A stretch of 39,336 bases of DNA from Trichomonas tenax (GCA_023091735.1 JALKBU010000450.1:1-39336), one strand, 5' to 3'; counted from the stretch's first letter, positions 26,126 to 37,270 are shown. The notes: generated from the sequence alone by a model not told the origin. Made by a program: numbers and translations.

Positions 26126-26977
26126 TTATTGGTGTTGATTTCGAAATCGAAGAGATAGTCTTGTTGGTGCTGGAGCAATTTCACGACGCTTTTGGATAGC
26201 TTGGATGGTTCTGGTTTGTTTTTCGCGTGTTTGAATGACAGAAGGCATAAGGGCAGCTTTATCTTTTTCGAATTTGTCATTCAATGCGTTCATTTGATTT
26301 GCTTGTCTTTGCATCAGTTTTCCTCTTTCTATACTGACGTAATTATCCCAATTTTTGTGATGCTGCTGAACTTCAATACCTTGAAGTTTTTTAGCTTGTT
26401 TGTTCAAAGCTTCGGCCTCAATGAAGCGCTTGGATGAAACCAGTGACTTTTCACGGAACTTCATGTTCAAATATTTCTGCGAAAACTTTGCAAATTTCGG
26501 AAGCATTTTGTCATAAGTATGATTTTGATCGAATTCCTCTAATTCCTGCTTGTGCTTTGCTTCGAGAGCATCCAGAGCATCAGATCTCCGCTTTTCAAAA
26601 TTTGCTAATATATTTTCAGCTTTTTGATTTGTTTCGTTGAATTTGTCAGTCGCTGTATTGAGTCTGTCAATCAAATTGTCGTCTTTCATTTCTCTTGTCA
26701 TTATAAAATTATCTTTCTTCAATTTTGCTTGAATTTGTCTATAAACATCCTCACATCTTTGCGCCATTTTGTATTCTCCATGCTTTATCGAGTCTTGCTG
26801 TATGTTTTTGATCGCTTTAACAGACCTATTCAACTCATTTAGTGAAAAATTGTCGATATCTTCGCCTTCGAGCATTCTTTGTGCCATGTCCATAGTCTGC
26901 GAATTGACTTTGAACGGTTTTGGGATTGGTGACATAGGAACTGATATCCGCGAAGCAGGACATGTTCTATATATCAT
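26126..26977 (-). CDS. Coiled-coil protein of unknown function
   Basis: A 283-aa basic protein. Residues about 25-255 are almost entirely helical, with heptad-like Glu/Lys/Leu patterns (ANFEKRRSDALDALEAKHKQ, then ALNKQAKKLQGIEVQQHHKN), and it ends in a basic LSLRFRNQHQ tail. No catalytic domain. The ATG at 26977 directly follows TATCATTA, a perfect TCATTA initiator, which supports this start; an inner Met (MSPIPKP) at 26935 is the alternative. Proteins of this kind in trichomonads are often cytoskeletal, but that is inference only. Confidence 0.65.
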   Translation of the reverse strand: MIYRTCPASRISVPMSPIPKPFKVNSQTMDMAQRMLEGEDIDNFSLNELNRSVKAIKNIQQDSIKHGEYKMAQRCEDVYRQIQAKLKKDNFIMTREMKDDNLIDRLNTATDKFNETNQKAENILANFEKRRSDALDALEAKHKQELEEFDQNHTYDKMLPKFAKFSQKYLNMKFREKSLVSSKRFIEAEALNKQAKKLQGIEVQQHHKNWDNYVSIERGKLMQRQANQMNALNDKFEKDKAALMPSVIQTREKQTRTIQAIQKRREIAPAPTRLSLRFRNQHQ

Positions 26978-28109
26978 TAATGATACGCCCGTGTGTTGGC
27001 ACTTTTATTATCAGAAAAATCACAAAATTGAAACTAATTATTCGAGTTGACGGAGTTTGAAAGTAGATTTCATATCATCTCCAAAAGTAGAAAATGATGC
27101 ATTATTTATTAGGCTTTGAACTGAAGTTTTTGTTTTAAAAAAAGCATTTTTGTAAAAAAAATTCTGAAAAGTATTACATTTTGCTTAATGAAATCCGTCA
27201 AAATTGTTTTGTTGAGAAAATAAAAGTCATAAAAACTCTTAGAAGCCTATTTGAGAGAGAAGAGTTTGACATTTTAAGCTTAAAATCAAGTTATTTCTTC
27301 AAAAACAACTTCATTCACATGCAGAAAGTTCATATTTGTGTCAGATGAAATAATGATGATCAGCAGACATTGAGGTAATGGTGTTGCAGCAATAACACAT
27401 ATTGATGAAAATATTTTTTCAATACATTTGCTAAAACTGTGATAACACCTAACAATCATCATCTGGGAGGACAGCAGGTGAATATATAGATAAACTTTTC
27501 CTTAAATATATGAATTGATTAAAAATAAATTCGGATAAAAATGGTAATTATCTTCAAATCCATATTTTCATCATGGAATTGTATAGGTACATACAGAATT
27601 GTATATGAGCAGCATGATATATGACCATTTTCTAAATCTTTCGATTGCAATCATTAGAACTATGCCAGCTAATAACCTTACTACGTAGTTGCGATAAACA
27701 CAATGTTTTATCTTGAACGAAAGATAATTATATATTCCAAAAATATATAATATGAAAATTGCATGTTTATACGGACAAGTTTTATTTCATCTCAATTGGA
27801 CATTATTTTTGATAATTAATTGCATTGATTTTTTCACGGTGTTATTAAGTTAAACTTTTCTCGCCATATATACTAGTAATGACTATATTTTAAAGAAACC
27901 TATAACAGAAAAACTATCGCTAGATATTATTATTTGATTGAAGTTGTTCAATTCGAAAATTTTGTTCCGAAATTTTATCAAATTAAAAAATCTAAAAATA
28001 GAATCGAACATTTCTGATGCGAATATAAACAAAAACATGCGTTAATGCTATTTATGATGTTAAGAAGTTTGATGCGACGATTAAAGAGGTTTTTGCGAAA
28101 ATCATAAAA
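26978..28109. other. Divergent intergenic region, 1.1 kb
   Basis: AT-rich DNA between the coiled-coil gene and the small intron-containing gene. No gene, RNA or notable repeat was seen. Confidence 0.45.
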
Positions 28110-28437
28110 ATGGAAGTTCCAAATGAATCTCAAACAGAAACAGAGAAGGAGATTCAAATGTTGGCAGAGAACGTTCAGGCCACCTTCGACCAATGGAACG
28201 AGATGACGCAAAGTTTAGATTTCATATTCTAACTAAACAGAGTTTAAAAGCCACATTGTTATGTTCAAAACTGATATTGAAAGGGCAATTTCCTCACATG
28301 GCAAAGGATATCTCATTTTGACAAGCGCAGAGACTTGGCTTGAAAAAGTTTATGAATCTGCAGTTTCTGTACAAGATGACGTCCAAAATGTACTTAAAGA
28401 GGCCCAAATGGCCCTAAAATCAATGTCTACGGCATAG
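28110..28437 (+). CDS. Small helical protein encoded by two exons with a 28-nt intron
   Basis: Exon 1 is 28110-28212 (MEVPNESQTETEKEIQMLAE to MTQ), and exon 2 is 28241-28437 (KFKSHIVMFKTDIER to KSMSTA, stop TAG). Without splicing the first frame ends at a TAA inside the intron and the second has no good start; with splicing the frame joins exactly (CAA A|AG TTT) to give 99 aa. The intron has a GT start, a CTAAC branch-like motif and ACAG at its end. The protein is entirely helical and acidic, with Trp in DQWNEM and ETWLEK. It may be a small complex subunit; a remote resemblance to BLOC-1 subunit 1 is possible but unproven. Confidence 0.65.
28213..28240 (+). other. Candidate short spliceosomal intron (28 nt)
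   Basis: It starts GTTTAG and ends TCTAACTAAACAG. The CTAAC branch motif lies directly beside the 3' splice site, as in trichomonad introns (ACTAACACACAG in T. vaginalis). Removing it fuses two otherwise broken frames. Confidence 0.65.
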
Positions 28438-29246
28438 CATAATTAAATTATTTCGAAATTTGAACTAAAACTTGACATTATTTCAGAAATATAATGAATG
28501 GATGCTTACAACATTTATGACATATAAAACACACATATTGCCAGGTAAGATTAACTGATATAAGAGGAAAAACATCAATAAGTACAGCAACACTGAATGT
28601 AATACTCTCCTGGTACTAAAGTTGAAGCAAGAAACACATGCTTAATGTTTCTGATAATAAAATTCCCAACTTGAAACTCTGATATCGAAAATTGATGGAA
28701 TTTTCAACTTTGCATTTGAGGAATCAATATTAATGAAAAGATTTCCAATTTCACACCGATGAAGCTGTATCGCTATTGATGAATATCTCAACACAGTCAA
28801 ATCACATCAAAATAAGGGATTATATCAATGTTTAACATTTGAAGACACTCCATCTGCATATTGATTAATTCATCAAAGAAGGAAGATTTTAATCTGCTTT
28901 TTCCTCAAACTCCCTTTTGGGCATCAATACACTTTTTGGCAATTCTCAATTGTCTATTTTTTAGATGTCAAGATTGGCAAAAATCATTTTACATGTCAAA
29001 ATATTTATCATTTTGAAATATTCGTCATTAGTGCTCGACACTGCTGTGGGAGAGCCAAGACTATAGCACACAGAGATATCGATCATTAAAACAGGAGGAC
29101 ACTAAGTTGGTGAAGTCAGTATTAAAAACGTGACACTTGAAGTGACAAGATCCGGCCATCCACGAAATGACGTGTAGTACCCAAATATCATGATTTTACA
29201 TTTTTTGAAAAGTTTACATCAATCTTGTAATCATAATTTTTTATCG
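28438..29246. other. Intergenic region upstream of the eIF4G-like gene
   Basis: About 0.8 kb with no gene I can support. TCATAATTTTTT just upstream of the ATG at 29247 could be a weak initiator. Confidence 0.4.
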
Positions 29247-31244
29247 ATGAGTTCTAATCAACCAAAAAAGGACCAAACACAGAAGCGCGACGTCCCAAAG
29301 AACGACCGCCGTAAGGAAAACAGGACAGGAAAGCAGCGCCGCCACACAGAGCCACAGAAGCCGAGAATCGAGATGAGAACAACTGATTCCATTGTATTGA
29401 CAACAAAGGATGGCACAGCACCACTCCAGATCTCAAAGCCGAACGAGGTACCACCACAGATTGTTCAAGTCGTTAAACCAGACTTACCAAAGATCGATTT
29501 AGTTATGTCGCCAGAAGCTGCTAAACAGGCACAGCAGCGCAGAGCTGCACACACATACTCCATCGAGGAGATCAAAGCACGCAGACATAACAAAGAATTG
29601 ACAAATGCTGATGAACTTATGAATGTGTTCCAATTCCACGCTGAACTTCAGCTCTACAAGCGTTTCATGATCAATGGAAGCTCAAAGCGCCGTTCTCAAA
29701 TTCAATCTGCAAATGCTCCAGTTTATCAGCACCGCATCAACTCCATTTTGCTCCAATTCAACGTCAACACATTCCAGAGTGTCTTCAACGAGCTCTGCTC
29801 TCTTGGTATCAACAGCGATGTTTTCGTTCTCTCATTCGTCAATGTCGTCTTCAAGCACGCAGTTCTTAACCCACCGCTCGCTGCCCTCTTCTCACTTCTC
29901 GCTCACCACATGATCTACGTCATGAAAGGAACAGCATTCGCTGACAAGATGCGTAACATGTTCCTCGAGAGATGCAATGAGTCTTTCGTCGTTCCAAAGG
30001 AGGACACAGACAAGTCTACAATGATCCTTCTCTACGGTATCGTCACATTCGCCGGCCACATGATCCGTGATGAAGTTGTTAAGTCAGAGCTTCTCGGACA
30101 GTGGTCTTCATTGCTTCTCAAGTCCGGCATTCCAGTTTGCCTCCGCCTTCTCATTGACTTGCTTCTTGCCGGTGGTGCTGCTGTCGTTAAGGGCCAGGAT
30201 GTTATTCTCAAGCAGCTTGATGAGAAGATGAACTCCGTCAACGACGAGAACATCCGCGAGCCATACAACAAGCTCCTCGACCTCGTCAAGGTCACAGAGC
30301 CAGCCAAGGTCACAATGCAGAAGGAGCTCAAGGATCCATCAATGAAACACTCCCCATCCATTGACATATCTCTTGATGGCGAATACAAGAAACTCTTCAA
30401 GCGCAGTGACTCCATCCCAGTCGATCTTGAGTACTTCGCTGATGAAGCCGATGATCAGGACAACATCGACGGTGCTGTTTCCACATTCTTCTTGTCCACA
30501 AACGTCGACAACTTCATCACAATGTTCCAGGAACTCGGCTATCAGAAGAACATCGATTCCGCTAAGGAACTCCTTCTCGCCATCACAAGACAGAACGAGG
30601 CCAACCAGCTCGTCGTTGCAGAGCTCGCTGTTGCTCTCATCAAGCAGGCATACTTTGAGGCCGACGCGATCAAGACAGCCATGCGTGAGGTTGCTTCAGA
30701 GAACGAGGAAGATGAGAAGGTCGGAATTTGCCTTGCTCACATCTTCGCTCTCCTCGTCAACGAGCAGTTCGCTTCATTCGAGGACTTCTCTCCAATCTTC
30801 CACGATATGGACAACATCTACAAGGCCATCATCCCACGCTTCCTCTTCTCTATCTCTGAGATGCGCGGCGATATCGCCAACGACATCGCTGAGTCTGAGT
30901 TCTGGTCTCACCTCAAGTTCGTCGAAGATGCTGAAGATAACCTCGACAGAGTTGAGATCCTTAACCTTTGGGAAGTCATCGAATTCTATCCACAATTCGA
31001 GGCATTCGAGCACATCGTTAAGGCAAAGAACGGTGAGGAAGCTGCAAAGGCTGCAACAGACTTCGCTGAGAAGGTTTCCGATGTTCATCAGTACATCCAT
31101 CTCATCATCGAGGCCCTCACACACGTCCCAGCTGACCAAGGAAAGGCCACTGCCTCTAAACTCAAGGGATTTTTCAACAAGAACAAAAATGCCTTTGACG
31201 AGGCTGTCAAGGCTCTTGGTGAGAAGGCTTCTGCCCTCTTCTAA
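29247..31244 (+). CDS. eIF4G-like translation initiation scaffold (MIF4G + MA3-like)
   Basis: About 665 aa from the ATG at 29247 (MSSNQPKKDQTQKRD); an upstream in-frame Met at 29190 is rejected as it adds an unrelated stretch. The N-terminus is basic and disordered, then TYSIEEIKARR (near residue 104) resembles the YxxxxL/I eIF4E-binding motif. A MIF4G HEAT domain follows (about residues 160-390; RINSILLQFNVNTFQSVFNE, LCSLGINSDVFVLSFVNVVF), then a second helical domain like MA3 (about 430-560) and a C-terminal helical region. It would bridge the cap-binding protein to the helicase eIF4A. Codon use is strongly C/G-ending compared with its neighbours, a sign of high expression. Confidence 0.75.
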   Translation: MSSNQPKKDQTQKRDVPKNDRRKENRTGKQRRHTEPQKPRIEMRTTDSIVLTTKDGTAPLQISKPNEVPPQIVQVVKPDLPKIDLVMSPEAAKQAQQRRAAHTYSIEEIKARRHNKELTNADELMNVFQFHAELQLYKRFMINGSSKRRSQIQSANAPVYQHRINSILLQFNVNTFQSVFNELCSLGINSDVFVLSFVNVVFKHAVLNPPLAALFSLLAHHMIYVMKGTAFADKMRNMFLERCNESFVVPKEDTDKSTMILLYGIVTFAGHMIRDEVVKSELLGQWSSLLLKSGIPVCLRLLIDLLLAGGAAVVKGQDVILKQLDEKMNSVNDENIREPYNKLLDLVKVTEPAKVTMQKELKDPSMKHSPSIDISLDGEYKKLFKRSDSIPVDLEYFADEADDQDNIDGAVSTFFLSTNVDNFITMFQELGYQKNIDSAKELLLAITRQNEANQLVVAELAVALIKQAYFEADAIKTAMREVASENEEDEKVGICLAHIFALLVNEQFASFEDFSPIFHDMDNIYKAIIPRFLFSISEMRGDIANDIAESEFWSHLKFVEDAEDNLDRVEILNLWEVIEFYPQFEAFEHIVKAKNGEEAAKAATDFAEKVSDVHQYIHLIIEALTHVPADQGKATASKLKGFFNKNKNAFDEAVKALGEKASALF

Positions 31245-31865
31245 AAGACTTCGATTTGATTCCATATTTTTTTTCCAATCAAATTCATAAACCGATGCTA
31301 TATATAGGAAAAAAAGTGACCAAAACAAAACAAATTTTGAAAATCAAACATATAGAACAAAATTGGCAAGCGTTAGTGAAGGCAATGAAAATCTATGTGC
31401 TTTTATCAATTTGTAAGTGTGATATAAAATATATTTTAATACGAAAAGCTATTAATTGAATTAATAGTTTGAAAATGTGTTTATGCGTTAGTGTGTCAAT
31501 AGATATAGTATAAAGAAGTTATAATAAGAAAATCTAATTAAGATGATAAATCAAAAGTGATGACAATAGTTTAAAATGATTTTTATTAGATAGTTGCTCA
31601 ATTGTTTTGGTGTAAAGATATAATAATATAAAAAAAAATAATATGTTACAATAATAGTTCTAAAAGGCGTCCGTGTGCCAACATATCAATACACAAGTTT
31701 TAGCGAAGATATAAAATTTATGAGATTCGTCGAGAAAGGATTTGGAGAGTTTATTGGCCGGAAATGTGTCATGTGTAGTGAAATATAAACGTTTCCGGGG
31801 CCAAATCGGTCGAAACAATGTTTTGATTCACTTTGACCAACTTACTCTATCGTCCTCAAAAATAA
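31245..31865. promoter_or_regulatory. Intergenic region with the proteasome gene promoter
   Basis: AT-rich 620 bp. TCACTT at 31828-31833 fits the trichomonad initiator TCAYTW and lies 33 bp before the ATG at 31866. A GC-richer stretch (TTTCCGGGGCCAAATCGGTC) precedes it. Confidence 0.55.
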
Positions 31866-32690
31866 ATGGAAGCAGGTTTTGATTTCGACTTCTCTAACTA
31901 TGCGCGTAACGTCGCACTCGAGCAGAAGCTCGGAAAGCAGCAGTTCCTGAAGACTGGAACTACGATCGCTGCAGCGATTTTCGACGGCGGCGTTGTTTTA
32001 GGCGCCGATACTAGAGCCACAGCCGGCCCAATTGTCGCCGTCAAAGACCAAATGAAGCTCCACTACATCGCAGATAATATCTGGGTCTGCGGAGCAGGAA
32101 CAGCTGCTGATACTGATAATATTAATGCAGTTATTTCTGGCAAACTTCGCTTATTCCAGATGAATACTGGTTTCATGCCACGTGTTGATCAATGCAATAA
32201 CATTCTTTCGAGCCGTCTCTTCAAGTATGGAGGTTATATTCAAGCTGCTCTTATCGTCGGCGGTGTTGACTTCCAGGGGCCATCAATCTACGCAATTCAG
32301 CCACACGGATCTTCTTCAAAGCATCCATTCACAGCTCAGGGCTCTGGTTGCTTGGCTGCGATTTCCGTTCTCGAAAATAGATGGCATCATCATATGAATG
32401 AGCACGATTGTATGGAAATGGTTGCTGACGCTATTTATGCTGGTATTACAAACGATCTCGGTTCTGGTTCTCATGTTAATTTGTGCGTTATCAAGCGTGA
32501 AAATCCAGAAGATAAGCTTTCAAAGGTTGGTTATAAATTCTATAAGGATTATCGCGTCCCACACGAGAATGATAGAAACTACCGCCTTGACAAACCAATT
32601 ACAAACATCGAAGTTGAAGTTCTTAAGACAACAGAAAGACCACTTACACTTCCTGATGTACATCTTGAAATTTTGGATGATACTGCATAA
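31866..32690 (+). CDS. 20S proteasome subunit beta-2 (PSMB7/Pup1 type), trypsin-like active site
   Basis: A 274-aa precursor. The propeptide (about 31 aa) ends KTG, so processing before T32 gives the mature N-terminus TTIAAAIFDGGVVLGADTRA. Catalytic residues are T32 (Thr1), D48 (Asp17) and K64 (Lys33, in QMKLHYI); all are intact. GSGCLAA and DLGSGSHVN are further beta-2 landmarks. The C-terminal extension (NIEVEVLKTTERPLTLPD) is the arm that wraps around beta-3 in beta-2 subunits. It works in the proteolytic chamber, cutting after basic residues. It follows the eIF4G-like gene on the same strand. Confidence 0.95.
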   Translation: MEAGFDFDFSNYARNVALEQKLGKQQFLKTGTTIAAAIFDGGVVLGADTRATAGPIVAVKDQMKLHYIADNIWVCGAGTAADTDNINAVISGKLRLFQMNTGFMPRVDQCNNILSSRLFKYGGYIQAALIVGGVDFQGPSIYAIQPHGSSSKHPFTAQGSGCLAAISVLENRWHHHMNEHDCMEMVADAIYAGITNDLGSGSHVNLCVIKRENPEDKLSKVGYKFYKDYRVPHENDRNYRLDKPITNIEVEVLKTTERPLTLPDVHLEILDDTA

Positions 32691-32867
32691 AATTCTCTGC
32701 TTTTATTTTTATACAAAAATTTAATAATTTACGCAATCAATCATACCAAGTAAAAATTATATATTATTATCGTAATTTATCAATAAATATCAACTATTAT
32801 CGAAATAATAAATTTTTTATAATAAAAATACAAACAAATGATTTATGAAAATACGACTACATAGTTA

Positions 32868-33626
32868 TCAGCGGTGGAATAAACCTGTGTGGAGGCTTGT
32901 TAAAGCGAGAGCGAATGCTTCAAACAGAGAAAATGGTTCTTTAACGCGTAGAGTGAAAGAGTTGTCTGGGTTGCGAACAAAAATGCAGACTTCCTCGCAA
33001 AACTCGTTTTGTGGAACACATATGAAATTTTTGATCGAAGGAATCGTTTGTAAATCATGGAAATTCTGATAATATTCTCCATTTATAACTATCGGTGGCT
33101 TCAACACAAATATTTTTGGTCTTTCAGGATCTTCAATTGTCATTGTGAAAGCTCTTGGTCCGTGTCGACCCATGAAGTTCTCATTGTACTCTATTGTTAT
33201 GTTCTGTGTCGGTCCTTTGACTTTATAAACTAATGAAGTAATATTTGATTCGATTTTTCCAATTTTGTTGCCTGTCATCGGTTCAATTATCGAGAATTTT
33301 GTGGACACCATCGTGGACTCCGTTTTTGCCACGAATATTGGTTCATCTTCTTCACCAAAAAGCTGATAAACGTAAGAAGATGCGAGACCACGCTTTTCTC
33401 GATACATTTTACACTGCGTGACGGTGTTTTTGGGCAATTTCTGTGTCACATCTTTAATAAAACTGAGAGAACTCGATCGATCAATTCTTGGTGATTCGAA
33501 TCTCGGCTGAATAGACTGTATTTCACTCCTCCTGTCGCTGTTTCCGGACTCGCTCCTTGAGGATTCATCATCTGGGACGTCCAAAGAACCCGTTTTTTTG
33601 TATTTTTTCGATTGCTGATTTGACAT
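32868..33626 (-). CDS. Tubby-like protein (TUB domain)
   Basis: A 252-aa protein. The first 60 residues are Ser/Asp/Arg-rich and disordered (SLDVPDDESSRSESGNSDRR). The rest is a Tubby C-terminal barrel: QCKMYREKRGL at the start, NFMGRHGPRAFTMTIEDP in the middle, and YYQNFHDLQTIPSIKNFICV and EAFALALTSLHTGLFHR at the end, matching the conserved ARxLSVKNFQL- and FALALSS-type C-terminal strands. Tubby domains bind phosphoinositides and tether membrane cargo, often linked to ciliary/flagellar trafficking. No F-box is present. It is convergent with the proteasome gene, 177 bp apart. Confidence 0.88.
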   Translation of the reverse strand: MSNQQSKKYKKTGSLDVPDDESSRSESGNSDRRSEIQSIQPRFESPRIDRSSSLSFIKDVTQKLPKNTVTQCKMYREKRGLASSYVYQLFGEEDEPIFVAKTESTMVSTKFSIIEPMTGNKIGKIESNITSLVYKVKGPTQNITIEYNENFMGRHGPRAFTMTIEDPERPKIFVLKPPIVINGEYYQNFHDLQTIPSIKNFICVPQNEFCEEVCIFVRNPDNSFTLRVKEPFSLFEAFALALTSLHTGLFHR

Positions 33627-34089
33627 CGAAAAAAATAAAACGTGTTTTCATTATTTTTACATTTTCCGTGAAATTTACTTATACATTTTGATATCATCAC
33701 CAAATATCATAAAAATTTAGCTTTTTAGACCATCTATGAATTATTCAAAAGATATCTTCTAAAATAGTATAAATCAAAGTATCTCTTTTTAATAAAATGT
33801 TAGGCTACACTGTGTATTATAATATATTGTACATGCACAGTTTAATTATGTATACAAAAAGGAGATATTAATCAAACACTTTACTCGTAATAAACTTTAA
33901 AAATTTTTCATAGTTCATTGCTATGCATTGGTTTTGGATGGGCTTAAACAAGTTTATTCGGCTGTTGACAGCTAATGGAATGAATCAATTGGAACTTTGC
34001 TTCGGTTAATACAATCAATTAATAATGAACTATTCGATAACAAGAGATCCTAAATATTTATAGAAACTTATTCCATTCACTGTATTCAC
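33627..34089. other. Intergenic region upstream of the Tubby gene
   Basis: AT-rich 460 bp carrying the Tubby promoter on the minus strand. No gene seen. Confidence 0.4.
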
Positions 34090-34860
34090 GATGAAGCTGC
34101 TGTTAGAAATAACTGTGGAGAAACTTTCTGAACAAATCAAAGCTGCATCTGCTCTATTTGATCCGATGTTGTTCAGAAAGTTGCAAAGACTGATTTTGAA
34201 TGAAACAGATGATGATGTACCATAGAGAGCTGCTGAATAAAAAGCATCTGTTAAATATTGAGAGTTTTTTGAAAAAGTTGAATGAGATAAAATTGATTCT
34301 GATGAAACTGATCGAAAATCGAAAAGGGAACGTCCATCAATGTCTGTGTTCGATGTATTAATGTTTGAACAATTAACACTGCCATATAAACAAATATTAT
34401 ATTTTCCACTTTTCGTTCCATCTCCAGAAAAAGAAATAGAAGAATCAAAAAGTTAACACTGCCATGCAAATCAATGTTTATGACTTCCTTTTTTAGTTCC
34501 ATCTCGGGAAAAGGAAATAGAAGAATCAAAAAGTTTATTCTGGCTTTCAGGAATATTGATTAAGCAAAATACACCATCATATGATGATTTCGATCGATGG
34601 CTGCAGACTCTCTGATGTGAGAAATTGCCCCATGATTTAAAATAGATCGATCCGCCAAAGGAAGAAATTGAGCAGAGAAAAAACGATGTATCTTCGACAA
34701 GGACTTTTGTATCTGGTGTTGATGAACCAAAATTAATTGATGAACTTGTTATTTCAATAAATAAACAAAGATTGACGAAATACGTTGAATTTGAACTCTT
34801 TACAACAGGATTTGAGGCGTCATTGATTGTGACATCGGGAGATCTCCCTGGATAGAAATC
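34090..34860 (+). pseudogene. Decayed protein-coding gene with an internal tandem duplication
   Basis: ATG at 34090 opens MKLLLEITVEKLSEQIKAAS and stays open for about 44 codons; further plus-strand coding-like segments follow in changing frames (KEIEESKSLFWLSGILIK, SSTRTFVSGVDEPKLIDE, RLTKYVEFELFTTGFEASL), separated by TAG, TAA and TGA codons. An 80-nt block is duplicated in tandem: AACACTGCCAT...CCATCTC(C/G)(A/G)G ... AATAGAAGAATCAAAAAGTT occurs at about 34375-34457 and again at 34456-34533. The original family is not recognisable to me. Confidence 0.5.
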
Positions 34861-36050
34861 CTCCCACTGTGATGAAATACCTTTCACACCTCAAAATGAT
34901 GGATAAAATATCGATATAACATAAAAAATTTATGAAAATTTCGACAAAATTTATTTGACAGAAAATAACTTTATCTGTCAAAAAACAAACATAGACATCA
35001 AGTATCAGATATGAAAAATCCTTTGGCTGCATTGTGCTTTATAAAAAGTCTTTTAATGCTATCTGGCAATGAACATTATTTAAGATGTATCTCAATTAGG
35101 AGCTTGGAAATGATGATGTATAGATATGAATATGAACAAAGGATAGAATTGTGTATAATGTGTACTACCCCTGAGGCCTGCAAATCACAACCCATGGATA
35201 AATCTTGATGATAAGAAAGGCCTTCTCACTACCTTCAGCAGTCAGGATTTTCTTAAAATTTAAATATTATACTAGGATAATACTCAGCATTCTAGTATCG
35301 AAAGATCTAAGCATAACTAACGCAGGATTTTAATTTCGTTTTTCAGTAAATTATTAATTTATGTGTCAAATTTAAATTTGAAAGTAATATAGTTCGATTG
35401 GGGACATCTATGTTTTTTTTTGTATTTTACAAATTTTGGCACATAATACAATCATGAATAAGTTAAATAATTTCAAATAAGTCTTTCAACGTTGCGAAAT
35501 TTATAATTACATTTATTTCTTATAATTTAAATTTCACCTATAGGAGTAACATTTTGAAATTTACAAAAAAAAATCAGTGTTGGTCATAATAATGTATATC
35601 TAAAATGAAGATAATGTAGTGATTTAAAAATTAATTAAACCTCAAAAACAGTTTGAAATGTTAAAAATATCGAAAAATCTATATTATTAGATAAATATTT
35701 CAAAATCTTTTTTTCGCAATTCATGCTGATGTATAAGTATGCGGCACTTACGCATTTTCCAATTGTGTATTGAGTAAAAAATAATGTACTTTGCGTATTT
35801 CCGCCGCATGCTTACTGATGTATATGCACTTGAAATATTAACCCAATTTCATGGGAAATATTAAGTGTTATCACTCTTATTTGTCACTACTGATTGACAT
35901 TATTTGAGAAATTTGAAAATATTGATTTTGCAAAAATTAAATTAAGCGCAATAAAGATATTAATAACAGCAATTTAAAAATAAAATAAAATGAAAGCAAG
36001 ACTGGATCAATTACATAAAATGACATTTTGAGTGGGGTTAACGACTTCAA
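34861..36050. other. Gene-free AT-rich region
   Basis: Contains only short ORFs with no protein-like pattern. A loosely repeated GCTGATGTATAAGTATGCGG / ACTGATGTATATGCACTT phrase occurs at about 35727-35830, with an inverted GCGTA...TACGC character. Confidence 0.4.
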
Positions 36051-36170
36051 ATGACTTGAAGATTGCGTGAATTACTTTAGATGACTTCATGACTTAGTCA
36101 ACTAGTTCAGATAACTTCATAACTGCGTCAACTACTTCAGATGAATTCATGACTGGTTCAACTACTTCAA
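36051..36170. repeat. 30-bp tandem repeat, four units
   Basis: Four exact-length units start at 36051, 36081, 36111 and 36141, consensus ATGACTTCATGACTGCGTCA then ACTACTTCAG. A further pair of about 31-bp repeats (AGACTGTCTTGATATTCGGTC / AGACTATCCTGATGTTCAGTC) follows at about 36169-36226. Confidence 0.8.
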
Positions 36171-36992
36171 GACTGTCTTGATATTCGGTCTGTGTAGAGA
36201 AGACTATCCTGATGTTCAGTCTGGAGGGTAAACAATTTTTTCGAATAACCTTATCATTTACCCTTTTTTTTCCTCGATAAATTTGGAGTAAATATATTTT
36301 TTATTGTGCATTTTAATAGCCTGCCTCCATGGTCATGCTGTGGTGGTGTCAAATGATACTGTTGTAAGAAACTGTGTAATTGCAATAAATAATTAGGATT
36401 GAAAATATCGATAATTGTGCCATATCACAATGGATTTATATGCACATGTCTGTGTAAACTGTGTTATGGTGTTGATTGTGGTTTTTACAGATATTTTAAA
36501 TTTGATCCATATATTGGTGAAACAAAATACATTTATTTTGAGTTTAATTGTTATAAACATATAGTATAACTTGTATGCATAGCAATAATGTGTGTGTCAA
36601 TCAGTGATTATCAATATTGAGCTAGATGTGTGATGTTTATGTGTACAAAGAATAATCGACGTAAGGAATGAATGATTCAGCTATTTCTCACCAAAATATA
36701 GGATAGAAGATATATATTGTATAAGTATATATGTTTATATGTGTGTTATGTATAGGTTACTATGGTTGCCATATGCGTTTCATTTGTTATTGCTGTGTTT
36801 ATCATGCATGAAGTCAAGCGTGCAGCACATTGACTTTGGTGCAAGAAAACATAAATCATTGCGTCTGAGAGCTTTATATATCACATACTTCACTTGGCTA
36901 TAGTGTTCTGTGACTAATATAACGTTAGAATGTATCATAAGCAAAGAAATAAAAATGAGATAATTTATTTCTTTCGTGTTTACAAGATTTCT

Positions 36993-37270
36993 GTGTGAGT
37001 GCTATCTCTATAGTGTTGCGGATCGTTCCATCACAGTGCCATCGAGATAGCACACACACACGGTGGTGAACAAAAAACACCTCCAAAGTCTCTGTTTCAG
37101 GATTCATCCTCAGTGCTGATGCACTAAGGCGACTATTCTGTGGCACCAACACTGAGAATGAAGCTTGAAACAGAGACTTTGGAAATCGAGTAAATTATCG
37201 ATTCAAAATGCTGCTCTCCCATGTGTGAGTGCTATCTCTATAGTGTTGCGGATCGTTCTATCACAGTGCT
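36993..37270. repeat. Fold-back element flanked by 47-bp direct repeats
   Basis: GTGTGAGTGCTATCTCTATA and the following GTGTTGCGGATCGTTC(C/T)ATCACAGTGC occur at 36993-37039 and 37223-37269. Between them, CCAAAGTCTCTGTTTCA (37083-37099) is the exact reverse complement of 37166-37182, with inner arms also pairing. The first flank itself forms a hairpin with GAGATAGCACACAC (37044-37058). Confidence 0.7.

Noticed and set aside
29254..31328. Several long antisense and out-of-frame ORFs over the eIF4G-like gene
   Set aside because: They are Ser/Leu-rich shadows created by the strongly C-ending codon use of the real gene.
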